This document shows, piece after piece, positions 19,101-28,137 of a stretch of 64,000 bases of DNA (the stretch's first letter is position 1; every line of letters starts with the position of its first letter). The stretch comes from Streptomyces buecherae (GTDB lineage Bacteria; Actinomycetota; Actinomycetes; Streptomycetales; Streptomycetaceae), in the NCBI RefSeq assembly GCF_014295035.1, contig NZ_CP060404.1:7108501-7172500 (forward strand). The letters are read 5' to 3'. A model generated the notes under the pieces. The model worked only from the letters and a program-made list of their open reading frames with translations, was not told the DNA's origin and searched no databases. The translations under genes and the position numbers were made by a program.

Positions 19101-19139
19101 GCCGCAACAGGCCGTGCCCCGGCCCTCGCGGCGAAGAAC

Positions 19140-19158
19140 CTGAATATTTTTTGTTCAG
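19140..19158. promoter_or_regulatory. Candidate Rrf2 operator, copy 2
   Basis: CTGAATATTTTTTGTTCAG, a clean CTGAA-N9-TTCAG inverted repeat with an AT-rich centre in otherwise GC-rich DNA. It sits 20 bases before the AhpD-like start codon and has the same length as the dyad before the regulator. Confidence 0.65.
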
Positions 19159-19177
19159 AAACGAAAGGACCACCGAG

Positions 19178-19633
19178 ATGCAACCTCGCATGGAGAACGT
19201 GTACAAGGTCGCCGGCCCCGGCTACCAGGCCCTGGCCGCGATGGAGGAGTTCCTGCGCGACAGCCCCGCGCCCGACGACATCCTGGAACTGGTCCGCCTG
19301 CGGGTCAGTCAGATCAACGGCTGTTCGCTCTGCGTCGACATGCACGCACACCGGGCCAGCGACGCGGGCGAGACCAACGAACGGCTGTGGTCGGTCGCCG
19401 CGTGGCGGGACACGCCGTTCTTCACCGACCGGGAACGCGCCGCGCTGGCGCTCGCCGAGGCGGTCACGCGCATCGCGGACAACCCCGAGGGCGTGCCCGA
19501 CGACGTCTGGGACACCGCCGCCGACCACTTCGCCCCGGACGCGCTCGCCGCCCTCGTGATGGCCATCGCGTCCATCAACGCCTGGAACCGCGTCAACGTC
19601 GCCGCGCGACTGGTGGCCGGTTCCATCCGTTGA
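19178..19633 (+). CDS. AhpD-like carboxymuconolactone decarboxylase family protein
   Basis: 151 residues, all-helical CMD fold. The AhpD catalytic pattern E-x11-C-x2-C-x3-H is intact: Glu37, Cys49, Cys52, His56 in LELVRLRVSQINGCSLCVD then MHAH. Such proteins reduce alkyl hydroperoxides or act as thiol-disulfide relays. FFTDRERAALALAEAVT is also typical. ATG 19178 has AAAGGA 8 bases upstream. It is preceded by an Rrf2-type dyad and follows the Rrf2 gene, so regulator and peroxidase-like enzyme form a small redox module. Confidence 0.9.
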   Translation: MQPRMENVYKVAGPGYQALAAMEEFLRDSPAPDDILELVRLRVSQINGCSLCVDMHAHRASDAGETNERLWSVAAWRDTPFFTDRERAALALAEAVTRIADNPEGVPDDVWDTAADHFAPDALAALVMAIASINAWNRVNVAARLVAGSIR

Positions 19634-19664
19634 GGGCCTGACACCCAGCGCTGACCCCGTTCGT

Positions 19665-19698
19665 GGGCGGGGCGTCCACCCCGGCGGGCGCCCCGCCC
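19665..19698 (+). terminator. Terminator after the AhpD-like gene
   Basis: GGGCGGGGCG (19665-19674) pairs with CGCCCCGCCC (19689-19698), a 10-bp perfect stem 32 bases after the stop. The remaining sequence to 19954 holds no gene I can recognise. Confidence 0.75.
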
Positions 19699-19954
19699 AG
19701 CGGCACCGACGCCGCGCCCGACGCGCCCCGCACGGCGCCGGCCTGACGGCCTGACAGAAGTGCGCGGTCGCCGCGCGAGGACCCGCGGCCCGGCGCCGAT
19801 CCGATCAGGTGATGTTCGGGGTACGCGGCCCGCCGAGGCCGCCCGCCGCGCGGGTGTCGGTGAACTACGCTCGTCTCGCCCGGCCGCGCCCGCGGCCGGC
19901 GTATGCGCAGGACTGGGTCTCCCCGCGCACGGCGGGGAATAAGGAGCGTGGCCC

Positions 19955-22366
19955 GTGGCGGAGCAGGCGGTGGACACCCGGGGGGACGTCCCGCCGGACG
20001 AGCTCGCGACACCGCAGTCAGAGGTGCCACCGGGGGACATACGAACCCCGCGGCCCGACCCCGACCCCACCGCCGCGCCACACGCGCCCGCGGCGGAGCC
20101 GGCGGCGACAGCGGAGCCGGAGCGCACGGCCGCGCGCGCCCCGGGCACCGAACCCGCCGAGCCCGCGAGCCCGCCGCCCGCCTCCCGGCCACCCGCCGCG
20201 ACGGCACCCGCGCCGGCGTCCGCGAGCCGCGCCCCGGGACGGCTCGGACCGGCCGCGCTGCCCAGCGGGTTCACGGGACGCCGGCAGGAGCTGGCCTCGC
20301 TGCGCGCCGACATCGACCGGGCCGGCCTCGACACGCTGGCCGGCCGCAAGGCCCCGCGCGGCCGGGTGCTGCTCATCGCGGGCCGGCCGGGCTCCGGCCG
20401 TACGGCGCTCGCCGAGGCGTTCATCGCGCAGGTCGCCGACCGCTACCCGAGCGGGGTGCTGCGCGCCGGGCTGACCACGCCCGACGGCGAGCCGGTGCCC
20501 GTCGCCCGCGCCGCCCGCGACCTGCTCACCGCGCTCGGGGTCGGCGCGCCGCCGGGCGCCGACAAGGACGAGCTGACCGAGGCGCTGCGCGCCGCCCTCG
20601 CCGGGCGGCGCGCGCTGCTGCTCCTGGACGACGCGGACAGCGCCGAACAGGTCGACGCCCTGGTGCCCGACGCGCCCGACTGCCTGGTCCTGGTGGTCAG
20701 CCGTGGCCCGCTGACCGGGGTGCCCGACGTGCGGCCGTGCACCGTCGGCGGCCTGGACGGGCAGGCCGCCATCGCGCTGCTCACCCAGTACGCCGGGCCC
20801 ACCCGGATCACCGTCGACCCGGTGGCGGCCAGCACCGTGGTCGAGGAGTGCGGCGCGCAGCCCGCCGTGCTCGCGCTGGTCGGCGGCTGGCTCGCGGCCC
20901 GCCCCATGGCCTCGGTCTCGGACGCCGCCGCGCGGCTGCGGGAACTGTCGGCCGAGGTCGGCTCCGAGCACTCGGGGCGCCCGCTGGCCCGCGCCCTGCG
21001 CCTGGTGCACGCGTCGCTGCCGGCGCGGACCGCCCGGCTGCTGCGGCTGCTCGCGCTGGCCCCCGGCGGCTGGGCCGACGCCCACACCGCGTCGGCGCTC
21101 GCCGGCTGCTCCGTACCCAGCGCCCAGGAGACGCTGGCCGACTTCCTGGCCCACGGGCTGCTGCGCCCGCTGCCCCCCGAGGGCGCGGCCCGCACCGGCG
21201 CGCGCGACGTGATGCCGCCCCGCTACCAGGTGCCCGGCTGCCTGATGCCCGGACTGACCGCGCTGCTGCACGAGCACGAACGGGCCGCCGAGGTCGAGTT
21301 GGCCCGGGCGCGCATGCTGGAGCGCTCCGTACGGCTGTTGCACTCGGCCCACCTGGCCGCGGCGCCGGACGGCGAGGCCAAGGAGCAGCAGAGCGCCGAA
21401 CTCCCCGCGGCGCTGCGCTTCCCCGACCGGGCCGAGGCCGCCCGGTGGCTGCGCTCGCGCCAGCCCGCGCTGCTGGCCGCCGCCCGCCTCGCGGCCGGCG
21501 ACGGCGGCCTGGACACGCTGGCCAGGCGGCTGCTGTCGGCGCTGACGCACGCGCTGGCCGCGCACCGCGGCGCCGGCGGCGCGGCGCCCGAGCTCTACGA
21601 ACTGCACGGGTTGCTGCTCGACGTCGCCACGCGCAGGGACCTGCCGTTGGAGCGGGCGGCGGCGCTGTTGAACCTCGGCGACCTCGACGCGCGGGCCCAG
21701 CGCGCGGACGCGGCGCTCGCCCGCTACCGAGGCGCCCTCAAGGCCGCGCGGGTGGCCGACGACCCGTACTCCATCGGCCGCGCCCTGGAGTCCATCGGCG
21801 CCACCTACCACGAGCTGGGCGACTGGGACCGGGCCGCCGACTGGTACCGGCGCGCCCTCGAACTGCGCCTGACCCGGCGCGAGCTGGCCGACCAGGCGCG
21901 GCTCTACGGGCGCCTTGGCACGGTGCACGCGTGCGCCGGCCGCTGGAGCGAGGGGCTGCGCGGCTGGCGGGCCTCGGCCGCGGCGCGGCGCAGGCTCGGC
22001 GACCAGGCCGGCTACGCGCGGGCGCTGGCCGAGGTGGCGCGGGTGTGGGAGGTCGCGGGCCGGCCGCACGAGGCGTTGCGCACCTGTCAGGAGGCGCTGG
22101 AACACGCGCGGGAGGCGGGGGACGCGCGGGCGCTCGCGGCGGTGCGGCTGCGGCTCGCGGACGCCCTGCAGCGGCTCGGCGACCAGCCGGTCGCGGAGTT
22201 GCACCGGCGGGAGGCCGGCCGGCTCCTCGGGCCGCGAAATCCGCGCAGGGTACCGGCGACCGCTGAAGCCGTACCGGAGGCCGAAGCGGAGGGCGCTGGA
22301 GAGCCGGTCCATAGGGGCAAGCCGGACTCGACCTGCGAAACCAGTAGCACTCCCCGGCAAGATTGA
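19955..22366 (+). CDS. STAND-like NTPase with C-terminal TPR repeats
   Basis: 803 residues. The first ~100 are Pro/Ala/Glu-rich and disordered. ALPSGFTGRRQELASL opens an NB-ARC/AAA-like module with P-loop GRPGSGRT (143-150) and Walker B RALLLLDDAD (219-228). The usual P-loop Lys is Arg149. A winged-helix-like region follows (RLLRLLALAPGGWADAHTAS), then TPR-type helical repeats from about 560 (LNLGDLDARAQRADAALARY, ALESIGATYHELGDWDRAAD, GTVHACAGRWSEGLRGW). GTG 19955 has AAGGAG 8 bases upstream. Such proteins are signal-transduction scaffolds; the signal is unknown. It lies just before ald. Confidence 0.85.
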   Translation: MAEQAVDTRGDVPPDELATPQSEVPPGDIRTPRPDPDPTAAPHAPAAEPAATAEPERTAARAPGTEPAEPASPPPASRPPAATAPAPASASRAPGRLGPAALPSGFTGRRQELASLRADIDRAGLDTLAGRKAPRGRVLLIAGRPGSGRTALAEAFIAQVADRYPSGVLRAGLTTPDGEPVPVARAARDLLTALGVGAPPGADKDELTEALRAALAGRRALLLLDDADSAEQVDALVPDAPDCLVLVVSRGPLTGVPDVRPCTVGGLDGQAAIALLTQYAGPTRITVDPVAASTVVEECGAQPAVLALVGGWLAARPMASVSDAAARLRELSAEVGSEHSGRPLARALRLVHASLPARTARLLRLLALAPGGWADAHTASALAGCSVPSAQETLADFLAHGLLRPLPPEGAARTGARDVMPPRYQVPGCLMPGLTALLHEHERAAEVELARARMLERSVRLLHSAHLAAAPDGEAKEQQSAELPAALRFPDRAEAARWLRSRQPALLAAARLAAGDGGLDTLARRLLSALTHALAAHRGAGGAAPELYELHGLLLDVATRRDLPLERAAALLNLGDLDARAQRADAALARYRGALKAARVADDPYSIGRALESIGATYHELGDWDRAADWYRRALELRLTRRELADQARLYGRLGTVHACAGRWSEGLRGWRASAAARRRLGDQAGYARALAEVARVWEVAGRPHEALRTCQEALEHAREAGDARALAAVRLRLADALQRLGDQPVAELHRREAGRLLGPRNPRRVPATAEAVPEAEAEGAGEPVHRGKPDSTCETSSTPRQD

Positions 22367-22497
22367 TGCAATGCAAGGCTAGACAGCGCGACATCCTTCA
22401 TTAGACTGGGATTACCGCGACCGCCACGGTCGTTTCCGGCATGCACAAGCATTGCCGATATTGTCCGGAAAATCCCAGAACAAGGACCGTGATCGAC
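22367..22497 (+). promoter_or_regulatory. ald upstream region
   Basis: TGCAATGCA at about 22367-22375 is a near-palindrome in an AT-richer patch that could serve an Lrp/AsnC-type regulator; alanine dehydrogenase genes are often controlled this way. A -10-like TAGACT lies at 22402-22407. Neither is strong. Confidence 0.3.
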
Positions 22498-23613
22498 GTG
22501 AAGGTCGGCATCCCCCGCGAGGTCAAGAACAACGAGTTCCGGGTGGCCATCACCCCCGCTGGCGTGCACGAGCTCGTGCGCCATGGCCACCAGGTCTTCA
22601 TCGAGCAGGGCGCCGGCCTCGGCTCCTCGATCGCGGACGAGGAGTACACCGGCGCCGGTGCGACCATCCTCGGCACCGCGGACGAGGTGTGGGCCACGGC
22701 CGACCTGCTGCTCAAGGTCAAGGAGCCGATCGCGGAGGAGTACCACCGCCTCCGCAAGGACCAGACCCTCTTCACCTACCTCCACCTGGCCGCCTCCCGC
22801 GAGTGCACGGACGCCCTCCTGGAGTCCGGCACCACCGCCATCGCGTACGAGACCGTGGAGACCGCGGGCCGCCAGCTTCCGCTGCTCGCGCCGATGTCCG
22901 AGGTCGCCGGGCGGATCGCCCCGCAGGTCGGCGCCTACCACCTGATGCGCTCGGCCGGTGGCCGCGGCGTGCTGCCCGGTGGCGTCCCCGGCGTGCAGGC
23001 CGGCAAGGCCGTCGTCATCGGCGGCGGCGTCTCCGGCTGGAACGCCACGCAGATCGCGGTCGGCATGGGCTTCCACGTCACGCTCCTCGACAAGGACATC
23101 AACAAGCTGCGCGAGGCGGACAAGGTCTTCGGCACCAAGGTGCAGACCATCACCTCCAACGCGTACGAGCTGGAGCGCGCGGTCCTCGACGCCGACCTGG
23201 TGATCGGCGCCGTCCTGATCCCCGGCGCCAAGGCCCCGAAGCTCGTCACCAACGAGCTGGTGTCCCGGATGAAGCCCGGAAGTGTACTTGTCGACATTGC
23301 GATCGACCAGGGTGGCTGCTTCGAGGACTCGCACCCGACCACGCACGCCGAGCCGACCTTCCCGGTCCACAACTCGGTCTTCTACTGCGTCGCCAACATG
23401 CCCGGCGCGGTGCCCAACACCTCCACCCACGCCCTCACCAACGCCACGCTGCCCTACATCGTGGAGCTGGCGAACCGTGGCTGGCGCGAGGCGCTGCGGC
23501 GCGACCCCGCGCTCGCCAAGGGCCTCAACACCCATGACGGCCAGGTCGTTTACGGCCCCGTCGGCGAGGCGCACGGCCTGGCCACCGTCGAACTGGGCAC
23601 CCTGCTCGGCTAG
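22498..23613 (+). CDS. ald: Alanine dehydrogenase
   Basis: NAD-dependent oxidative deamination of L-alanine to pyruvate and ammonia. 371 residues, the same length as the mycobacterial enzyme. Family blocks: VGIPREVKNNEFRVAITPAG, LLLKVKEPIAEEY, FTYLHLAASRECTDALL, MSEVAGRIAPQVGAYHLM, the Rossmann GGGVSGWNA, and DIAIDQGGCFEDS. GTG 22498 is preferred because AAGGA lies 11 bases upstream and it gives the family's usual N-terminus; GTG 22489 would be only 2 bases from the ribosome site. A strong terminator follows. Confidence 0.95.
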   Translation: MKVGIPREVKNNEFRVAITPAGVHELVRHGHQVFIEQGAGLGSSIADEEYTGAGATILGTADEVWATADLLLKVKEPIAEEYHRLRKDQTLFTYLHLAASRECTDALLESGTTAIAYETVETAGRQLPLLAPMSEVAGRIAPQVGAYHLMRSAGGRGVLPGGVPGVQAGKAVVIGGGVSGWNATQIAVGMGFHVTLLDKDINKLREADKVFGTKVQTITSNAYELERAVLDADLVIGAVLIPGAKAPKLVTNELVSRMKPGSVLVDIAIDQGGCFEDSHPTTHAEPTFPVHNSVFYCVANMPGAVPNTSTHALTNATLPYIVELANRGWREALRRDPALAKGLNTHDGQVVYGPVGEAHGLATVELGTLLG

Positions 23614-23641
23614 ATCGACGCCGAAGAACGCAACACCGAAT

Positions 23642-23681
23642 CCGTGGCCGGGTCTTGCCGTGTGGCGAGGCCCGGCCACGG
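23642..23681 (+). terminator. ald terminator
   Basis: CCGTGGCCGGG (23642-23652) pairs perfectly with CCCGGCCACGG (23671-23681), 28 bases after the stop. Confidence 0.8.
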
Positions 23682-23852
23682 GTGCGTGCGACGCGCCCGG
23701 GGAACCACGCGATCCGGCGCCGTGTCAACTCGCCTTGAACGTAACTTTTTAGCCGCTATGGGCGGCTGGGAATCCTCGACGCGGGGCGCCTCTCACCCTT
23801 GACATCCGGGTGTTCCCTTGCCGACACATCGGGCCGGGTCCGGTGGATTGTG

Positions 23853-23882
23853 TTGCTGCGAACCGCCGACACGCCATAGAGT
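23853..23882 (+). promoter_or_regulatory. Promoter of the parA-like gene
   Basis: TTGCTG (23853-23858), an 18-base spacer and TAGAGT (23877-23882). The ~65-base leader contains an inverted repeat TGACCA...TGGTCA (23909-23934) that ends 2 bases before the strong ribosome site AAGGAGGT (23937-23944). Confidence 0.6.
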
Positions 23883-23954
23883 CGCCAATCGTCGGCATGG
23901 TGTCACGCTGACCAATCGAGAAATTTCCTGGTCACCAAGGAGGTAGGACGACTT

Positions 23955-25115
23955 GTGGTTGAGTCGACATTTTCTCCCGGGGGTGGTCAACCAGGAATGG
24001 GTGCGCGGGGCCAGAGTCCCTCGGGGCAACGGGCTGTCGGCTCCGTCGCTGTCCACACCTTCGCTGCCCACCAGAGCATGACGAGAGCCCACCAGAGCAT
24101 GGACGGCCAACACGTGAACGCCATGGCCGGCGAGCAGGGCGGGACCGACCCCGCGACCTTCGCCGACTACGACGCAATGCCCGAGGGGCGCTTCTACGAC
24201 CCCGACGCCGAGTACGAGCCCGATCCCGAGTACGCGGCCACCCTCGCGCCCGACGCGGCCCGTCAGCGCCGCGAGCGCATCGGCCCCACCGGGCGCCCGC
24301 TGCCGTACTTCCCGATTCCGGGACCGCTCACCGAGCACGGCCCCGCGAAGATCATCGCGATGTGCAACCAGAAGGGCGGGGTGGGCAAGACCACCTCGAC
24401 CATCAACCTGGGTGCCGCGCTCGCCGAGTACGGCCGCCGCGTGCTGCTGGTGGACTTCGACCCGCAGGGCGCCCTGTCGGTCGGCCTCGGCGTGAACCCG
24501 ATGGAGCTCGACCTCACGGTCTACAACCTGCTCATGGAGCGGGGCATGTCGGCCGACGAGGTGCTGCTCAAGACGGCCGTGCCCAACATGGACCTGCTGC
24601 CGAGCAACATCGACCTGTCGGCGGCCGAGGTGCAGTTGGTCAGCGAGGTGGCCCGCGAGTCCACGCTCCAGCGCGCGCTCAAGCCCCTGCTGGCCGACTA
24701 CGACTACATCGTCATCGACTGCCAGCCCTCGCTCGGCCTGTTGACGGTGAACGCGCTCACCGCCGCGCACAAGGTCATCGTGCCGCTGGAGTGCGAGTTC
24801 TTCGCGCTGCGCGGTGTGGCGCTGCTCACCGAGACCATCGAGAAGGTCCAGGAGCGGCTCAACCCCGACCTGGAGCTGGACGGCATCCTCGCCACGATGT
24901 ACGACTCCCGCACGGTGCACAGCCGTGAGGTGCTCGCGCGCGTCGTCGAGGCGTTCGACGACCACGTCTACCACACGGTCATCGGCCGCACCGTGCGCTT
25001 CCCGGAGACGACGGTGGCCGGCGAGCCGATCACCACGTACGCGTCCAACTCCGTCGGTGCCGCCGCCTATCGCCAGCTCGCCAGGGAGGTGCTCGCCCGG
25101 TGTCCCGCCGAGTGA
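23955..25115 (+). CDS. ParA-like chromosome partitioning ATPase
   Basis: 386 residues. A deviant Walker A motif of the ParA/MinD class, KGGVGKTT, is at 140-147, followed by RVLLVDFDPQGALSVGLG, DYIVIDCQPSLGLLTVNA and PLECEFFALRGVALL. The ~130-residue N-terminal extension has a DYDAMPEGRFYDPDAEYEPD segment typical of Streptomyces homologues and a duplicated AHQSM. GTG 23955 follows AAGGAGGT by 10 bases. It is not the oriC-linked parA; it lies between ald and scpAB, so it probably works with chromosome condensation. The next small gene overlaps its stop by 4 bases. Confidence 0.9.
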   Translation: MVESTFSPGGGQPGMGARGQSPSGQRAVGSVAVHTFAAHQSMTRAHQSMDGQHVNAMAGEQGGTDPATFADYDAMPEGRFYDPDAEYEPDPEYAATLAPDAARQRRERIGPTGRPLPYFPIPGPLTEHGPAKIIAMCNQKGGVGKTTSTINLGAALAEYGRRVLLVDFDPQGALSVGLGVNPMELDLTVYNLLMERGMSADEVLLKTAVPNMDLLPSNIDLSAAEVQLVSEVARESTLQRALKPLLADYDYIVIDCQPSLGLLTVNALTAAHKVIVPLECEFFALRGVALLTETIEKVQERLNPDLELDGILATMYDSRTVHSREVLARVVEAFDDHVYHTVIGRTVRFPETTVAGEPITTYASNSVGAAAYRQLAREVLARCPAE

Positions 25116-25681
25116 GTCTGCCCGGAGCCGACGAACTGTTCCGTACCACCGGAGGCACCGCCCTCCAGGCGTCCTCTCCGCGCCGCCAGGCGGGCGGCGA
25201 GGAGCGGGCGCTGCCCGCCGACGGCCGGGGCCGGGTGCCGGCCCCGGCGTCCGAGGGGGACGCCGAGGCGGCGCGGCGCGCGGCCGAGGCCGACGAGCGG
25301 GCCGGCGCCGGCCACGAGGGCCGGGACGGGCACGAGAGCGCACCGGAGCAGCCGGGCGAGCGCCGCGCGTCGGCCGTGCAGGAGCGGCCCAAGGGGCGCC
25401 AGACCCAGGAGGGCCCGACCCCGCCCGCGCAGACGCGCCGCCGCGGCCGGGCCGCCGGCCGCCGGCCCAGCGGCCGGGAGCGTCACGACGAGAAGATCAC
25501 GGTCTACGTCTCCGCCGAGGAGCTCATGGACCTCGAACACGCGCGCCTGGTGCTGCGCGGTGAGCACGGCCTGGCCGTGGACCGCGGGCGCATCGTCCGC
25601 GAAGCGGTCGCCGTCGTCCTCGCTGACCTGGAGTCGCGCGGCGACGCGAGCATTCTCGTGCGCCGGCTGCGCGGTCGCTGA
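25112..25681 (+). CDS. Small partner of the ParA-like ATPase, RHH-like C-terminus
   Basis: 189 residues with no firmly known function. The first ~120 are charged, low-complexity and rich in Arg/Glu/Pro. The last ~60 (DEKITVYVSAEELMDLEHAR, then GRIVREAVAVVLADLESRG) read as a short beta strand followed by two helices, the outline of a ribbon-helix-helix DNA-binding domain. GTG 25112 overlaps the ParA-like stop (GTGA), so they are translationally coupled; GTG 25100 is an alternative. ParA plus a small RHH protein is the layout of type Ib partition systems, which suggests it binds DNA and stimulates the ATPase. Confidence 0.72.
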   Translation: MSLPGADELFRTTGGTALQASSPRRQAGGEERALPADGRGRVPAPASEGDAEAARRAAEADERAGAGHEGRDGHESAPEQPGERRASAVQERPKGRQTQEGPTPPAQTRRRGRAAGRRPSGRERHDEKITVYVSAEELMDLEHARLVLRGEHGLAVDRGRIVREAVAVVLADLESRGDASILVRRLRGR

Positions 25682-25771
25682 CCGGCGCGGAGATCCCGCA
25701 CATCGCGGGGTGACGGCGGTAACCTGCCCGCTCGTACGGGCCTTTCGCCCGCCCCCGCACCTTGGACCCCC

Positions 25772-27196
25772 ATGCCCACGAACGACGACCCCGCCCCGGC
25801 CCCGCCGCCGCGCGTCCCGCGCCGCGGCCTCGGCCGGGGCCCGGGCACGCACCAGGGCAGCACCCCACCGCCCCCCGGCACCGCGACCGGCGGGCCCGCC
25901 GCGCCCCCTGAGCCCGTCGACCCCGCCGGCACCCCGGAGCCCGCCACACCCGCCGAACCCGCTGAGTCGCCGCGGGAGGCCGCGCCGGAGCCCGCTGGCC
26001 ACACGGGGGCCACGGAGCCGCGCGCGGGCGCTGACGGCGCCGCCCAGGCCCCGCACGGGGACGCCCCGCCCCAGCCGCCCGGCGCCGACGCGCCCCCGGC
26101 GGCGCCCGGCGACGAGGCCGTACCTCCGGGTGACCTGCCGCCGGACGACGTACCGCCGGGCGCGGAACCCGAAGCGGAGGCCGTCAAGGCGGCGGACGGG
26201 GGCGGCGAGCCACCCGCCGACGACGGCCGGTTCACGGTCCGCCTCGCCAACTTCGAGGGCCCCTTCGACCTGCTGCTCCAGCTCATCTCCAGGCGCAAGA
26301 TGGACGTCACCGAGGTGGCGCTCTCGCAGGTCACCGACGAGTTCATGGCCCACATCCGCGCCATGGGGCCGGACTGGGACCTCGACCAGACGACGGAGTT
26401 CCTGGTGGTGGCCGCGACCCTGCTCGACCTGAAGGCGGCCCGGCTGTTGCCGTCGGCCGAGGTCGAGGACGAGGCCGACCTGGCCCTCCTGGAAGCCAGG
26501 GACCTGCTGTTCGCGCGGCTGCTCCAGTACCGGGCCTACAAGCGGATCGCCGACATCTTCCAGGAACGGCTGGACGGCGAGGCCCGCCGCTACCCGCGCA
26601 CCGTCGGCCTGGAGGCGCACCACGCCGAGTTGCTGCCGGAGGTGGTGATCCGGATAGGAGCGGACGGCTTCGCGAAGCTGGCCGTGAAGGCGATGCAGCC
26701 CAAGGCCAAGCCGCAGGTGTACGTCGACCACATCCACGCGCCGCTGGTCAGCGTCAGGGAACAGGCCGAGGTCGTGATCGCCCGGCTGCGCCAGCTCGGC
26801 GCGACCGACTTCCAGACCCTGACCGCCGACGCCCCCGACACCCTCACCGTCGTGGCCCGCTTCCTCGCCCTCCTCGAGCTCTACCGGGAGCGCGTCATCA
26901 CGCTCGACCAGGAGGAGGCGCTCGGCGCGCTGCGCGTCCGCTGGACCGGCGCGGAGGGGGAACGGCCGCGCGTCACCGACGAGTTCGACCAGCAGCCGGG
27001 CGAGCGCGAGCCGGCCACGCCCGCGCCACCGGCCGCCGACCCCGAGCCGGCGCCCCGTACCGCGGGGGCGGACCCCGGCGGTGCGGCGGACGAGCGGGTG
27101 GCCGGTACGAGCGCGGCGGTGCCGGCCGATCCGGGCGCGGCCGACCAGCAGCCGGGAGGACCCGGACCAGGCAGCGAGTGGGAGGCGCGGCGATGA
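25772..27196 (+). CDS. scpA: Segregation and condensation protein A
   Basis: Kleisin subunit of the SMC-ScpAB condensin complex, 474 residues. The ScpA fold starts near residue 150: FTVRLANFEGPFDLLLQLIS, then RKMDVTEVALSQVTDEF, FLVVAATLLDLKAARLLP and the C-terminal winged helix FLALLELYRERVITLDQEEA. The N-terminal ~150 residues are Pro/Ala/Glu-rich and much longer than in other phyla; a second low-complexity tail of ~70 residues ends the protein. ATG 25772 lacks a good ribosome site. The stop overlaps scpB (ATGA). Confidence 0.94.
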   Translation: MPTNDDPAPAPPPRVPRRGLGRGPGTHQGSTPPPPGTATGGPAAPPEPVDPAGTPEPATPAEPAESPREAAPEPAGHTGATEPRAGADGAAQAPHGDAPPQPPGADAPPAAPGDEAVPPGDLPPDDVPPGAEPEAEAVKAADGGGEPPADDGRFTVRLANFEGPFDLLLQLISRRKMDVTEVALSQVTDEFMAHIRAMGPDWDLDQTTEFLVVAATLLDLKAARLLPSAEVEDEADLALLEARDLLFARLLQYRAYKRIADIFQERLDGEARRYPRTVGLEAHHAELLPEVVIRIGADGFAKLAVKAMQPKAKPQVYVDHIHAPLVSVREQAEVVIARLRQLGATDFQTLTADAPDTLTVVARFLALLELYRERVITLDQEEALGALRVRWTGAEGERPRVTDEFDQQPGEREPATPAPPAADPEPAPRTAGADPGGAADERVAGTSAAVPADPGAADQQPGGPGPGSEWEARR

Positions 27197-28137
27197 CCGA
27201 GCGGGACGAGGCACCGGAGCGGCAGGCGTCACGGGAGCCCGCCGACCGCGCGGCGCGGGCGCCGGGCGGTACGGACCCGGCCGAGGCGTACCCCACCCGG
27301 GAGCCGGACCCGGCACGGGCGGCCGACCTGGACGCGCCGTACGCGGCCGACCCCACCGATCCCGCCGACCCCACCGATCCCGCTGACCTCACCGATCCCA
27401 CTGGCCCCGCCGACGCCGACACCGACCCCGCCGCCCCCGCCGACATCGACGACGCCGGAGAGGCCAGGGACGCCGGGGGAGAGGGGGCCCCCGACGGTGC
27501 CGGCGCCGCGGAGGGGGTGGCCGGGCTCGCGTTGCGGCCCGCGCTGGAGGCCGTGCTGATGGTGGTCGACGAGCCGGCCACCGAGGAACACCTGGCCAAG
27601 GTGCTCGGCCGGCCCCGGCGGGCGGTGGCCGACGCCGTGCGGGAGCTGGCCGACGAGTACACCCGTCAGGGGCGCGGCTTCGAGCTGCGCCTGGTGGCGG
27701 GGGGCTGGCGGTTCTACACCCGGCCCGAGTACGCCGCGGCCGTCGAGGGGTTCGTGCTCGACGGCCAGCAGGCCAGGCTCACCCAGGCCGCGTTGGAGAC
27801 GTTGGCCGTCGTCGCGTACCGTCAACCGGTCAGCCGTTCGCGTGTCTCCGCCGTACGCGGAGTGAACTGCGACGGCGTGATGCGGACCCTCCTGCAGCGC
27901 GGTCTGGTGGAGGAGGCGGGCACGGAACCCGAAACAGGTGCGATCCTGTACAGGACGACGAACTACTTTCTGGAGCGGATGGGCCTGCGGGGCCTGGACG
28001 AGTTGCCCGAGCTGGCACCGTTCCTGCCGGAGGTGGACGCCGTCGAGGCGGACTCGCTTGAGGGGGTCCCCTCGTTCGACCCGGACGCACCGGACGACGC
28101 AGACACCACGACGGCCCACTCGACTACGGAACCTTGA
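27193..28137 (+). CDS. scpB: Segregation and condensation protein B
   Basis: Winged-helix partner of ScpA, 314 residues. The conserved part runs from about 110: LRPALEAVLMVVDEPATEEH, GFELRLVAGGWRFYTRPEYA, LTQAALETLAVVAYRQPVSR and NCDGVMRTLLQRGLVEEAG, TTNYFLERMGL. The N-terminal ~105 residues are Asp/Ala/Pro-rich and include a DPTDPA repeat encoded by 18-base tandem units. ATG 27193 has GGGAGG 8 bases upstream and overlaps the scpA stop. The stop overlaps the next ATG by one base. Confidence 0.94.
   Translation: MTERDEAPERQASREPADRAARAPGGTDPAEAYPTREPDPARAADLDAPYAADPTDPADPTDPADLTDPTGPADADTDPAAPADIDDAGEARDAGGEGAPDGAGAAEGVAGLALRPALEAVLMVVDEPATEEHLAKVLGRPRRAVADAVRELADEYTRQGRGFELRLVAGGWRFYTRPEYAAAVEGFVLDGQQARLTQAALETLAVVAYRQPVSRSRVSAVRGVNCDGVMRTLLQRGLVEEAGTEPETGAILYRTTNYFLERMGLRGLDELPELAPFLPEVDAVEADSLEGVPSFDPDAPDDADTTTAHSTTEP
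27349..27402 (+). repeat. 18-bp tandem repeat inside scpB
   Basis: Three 18-base units of GACCCCACCGATCCCGCC type (27349-27366, 27367-27384, 27385-27402), the third diverged, encode (DPTDPA)n in the disordered N-terminus. Copy number is likely to vary between strains. Confidence 0.8.
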
